Shown here one piece after another: positions 63,332-64,000 of a stretch of DNA of 64,000 bases. The DNA is taken from assembly GCF_003627795.1 (NCBI RefSeq), contig NZ_CP032684.1, positions 969,001-1,033,000 on the forward strand, written 5' to 3'. The notes beneath the pieces are model-generated. The model ran no database searches. It was not told where the DNA came from and saw only the letters and a list, made by a program, of their open reading frames with translations. Numbering within the stretch: position 1 is the first letter of the stretch; every line of letters starts with the position of its first letter. The DNA is from Rhizobium sp. CCGE531. GTDB taxonomy: Bacteria; Pseudomonadota; Alphaproteobacteria; Rhizobiales; Rhizobiaceae. A program made the translations under genes and the position numbers.

Positions 63332-64000
63332 TCAGGTCAGGATGTGATCGAGCGCACTTTTCACTCTCGGCCTTTCGGCTGCGGAGAGTGGCAGGATCGG
63401 GCGCGGCGGATCGGCACGGCAAAGATCGAGCGCTTCCGCAATCGCATACATGACGCGGAAGCTGCCGAACTCCTTGAACAGGCTCCATAGCGGCTGAAAC
63501 GCCTGATCGAGCCGTTCCGCTTCGGCAGTGTCGCCGGCTTGGGCCGCTCGCGTGAGCGCCAGTGCTTCGGCGGGCAGGAGGCCGGCGATCACGCTGTACC
63601 AGGCGTCACAACCCGCCAGCAGGCCGGCCGCTGCTCCCCAATCGCCGCTATAGCCGATGGAAAAGCCCTGTGGTGTCTCCTGGCGCAAAAGCGCCAGCTC
63701 TCCCTGGAAGTCGCCCCCTTGCGGCAAGGGCATCTTGACCGCCGCGATATTTGCCACCTTTGCCAGCCGCGCAATCAGCTCATTGCTGAAGGTAAATTTC
63801 GTCGTGCCTGGATTGTTGTAGATGCAGAGCGGCAGGTCGCCGGCCTCCGCGACGGCGGCGAAATGCTGGTAGACCTCTTCCTCCAGCAGTGGCGTATAGG
63901 ACATGGGAGCCAGAAGCAGCCCGTCCGCGCCGGCCGCCTTGGCGTCACGCGCCAATGCCTGCGCTTCGTCGGTTCGCAGCGCTCCGACGCCGACGATGAC
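63332..64000 (-). CDS. DapA/N-acetylneuraminate lyase-family protein, 5' end beyond the window
   Basis: The visible 222 residues are the C-terminal part of a (beta/alpha)8 lyase. Seen: VGVGALRTDEAQALARDAKAAGADGLLLAPMSYTPL (core GADGLLLAPMSY), LPLCIYNNPGTTKFTF with the Tyr of the YNxP motif, and VAAVKMPLPQGGDF with the Schiff-base Lys. Reads off the right edge at 64000. Family includes dihydrodipicolinate synthase and sugar-acid aldolases. A real dapA often lies elsewhere in rhizobia; the substrate cannot be fixed from this part. Confidence 0.85.
   Translation of the reverse strand, partial: VIVGVGALRTDEAQALARDAKAAGADGLLLAPMSYTPLLEEEVYQHFAAVAEAGDLPLCIYNNPGTTKFTFSNELIARLAKVANIAAVKMPLPQGGDFQGELALLRQETPQGFSIGYSGDWGAAAGLLAGCDAWYSVIAGLLPAEALALTRAAQAGDTAEAERLDQAFQPLWSLFKEFGSFRVMYAIAEALDLCRADPPRPILPLSAAERPRVKSALDHILT

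Overview
This 64 kb window looks like a chromosomal segment of a Rhizobium-type alphaproteobacterium (Rhizobiaceae). Supporting signs are the bioMNY biotin transporter, BA14K, DUF6101, DUF1217, DUF1344 and invasion-associated-locus-B proteins, the order ctaC-ctaD-ctaB-coxF-ctaG-ctaE-(DUF983-surf1)-ispH-thrB-rnhA, and several Rhizobiales-style intergenic palindromes. Most of it is ordinary housekeeping DNA with high, even GC and codon use. I see no rRNA, tRNA, CRISPR array, prophage or insertion sequence.

Layout. 0-5 kb: a 3' gene fragment, cyclopropane fatty acid synthase, divergent envelope genes (a lipoprotein and a MipA-like porin), ubiA and a DUF6101 protein. 5-11 kb: a large seven-repeat DUF1217 protein, then an FtsK translocase with no membrane anchor. 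11-15 kb: a minus-strand run (MOSC protein, FAD oxidase, Sua5/TsaC tRNA-modification enzyme, a hypothetical). 15.4-18 kb: a cobalamin riboswitch leading into a Rieske oxygenase/reductase pair of the glycine-betaine demethylase type. 18-21 kb: a GH25-like secreted protein, BA14K and a ZntB-type transporter. 21-24 kb: acyl-CoA dehydrogenase and enoyl-CoA hydratase. 24-34 kb: a GIY-YIG nuclease among palindromes, RNA methyltransferases (RlmD-like, TlyA), DUF4424, a chemoreceptor, dxs, pirin, xseB and a histone-deacetylase-like hydrolase. 34-38 kb: a thioesterase, bioMNY and a YcaQ-type DNA glycosylase. 38-43 kb: a dipeptidase, a GNAT acetyltransferase, ribB and aroC, with clear repeat-associated rearrangement. 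43-52 kb: DUF1344, a phosphatase, fabI, a DnaJ protein, pdxH, a polysaccharide deacetylase, a D-Ala-D-Ala carboxypeptidase, MazG-like, tldD and IalB. 53-63 kb: the aa3 cytochrome c oxidase structural and assembly genes, then ispH, thrB and rnhA. The right edge holds a truncated DapA-family gene.

How genes work together. ctaC/D/E encode the oxidase core; ctaB makes heme O, ctaG inserts copper and surf1 assists heme insertion, with coxF and DUF983 as accessory members. dxs and ispH are the first and last steps of the MEP isoprenoid pathway, and ubiA and ctaB use its products. bioM/N/Y form one biotin transporter. aroC and ribB are nearly contiguous and probably co-transcribed.

Most notable signals: (1) a complete cobalamin aptamer whose downstream leader can hide the ribosome-binding site of a Rieske oxygenase gene not obviously linked to B12; (2) a duplicated ribB tail plus palindrome on both sides of a GNAT gene, with the upstream palindrome also supplying the dipeptidase stop codon; (3) a GIY-YIG gene inside a tight cluster of one palindrome family; (4) a secreted GH25-like protein with Asp where the catalytic Glu is expected; (5) a dense set of direct and inverted repeats between the lipoprotein and MipA genes.
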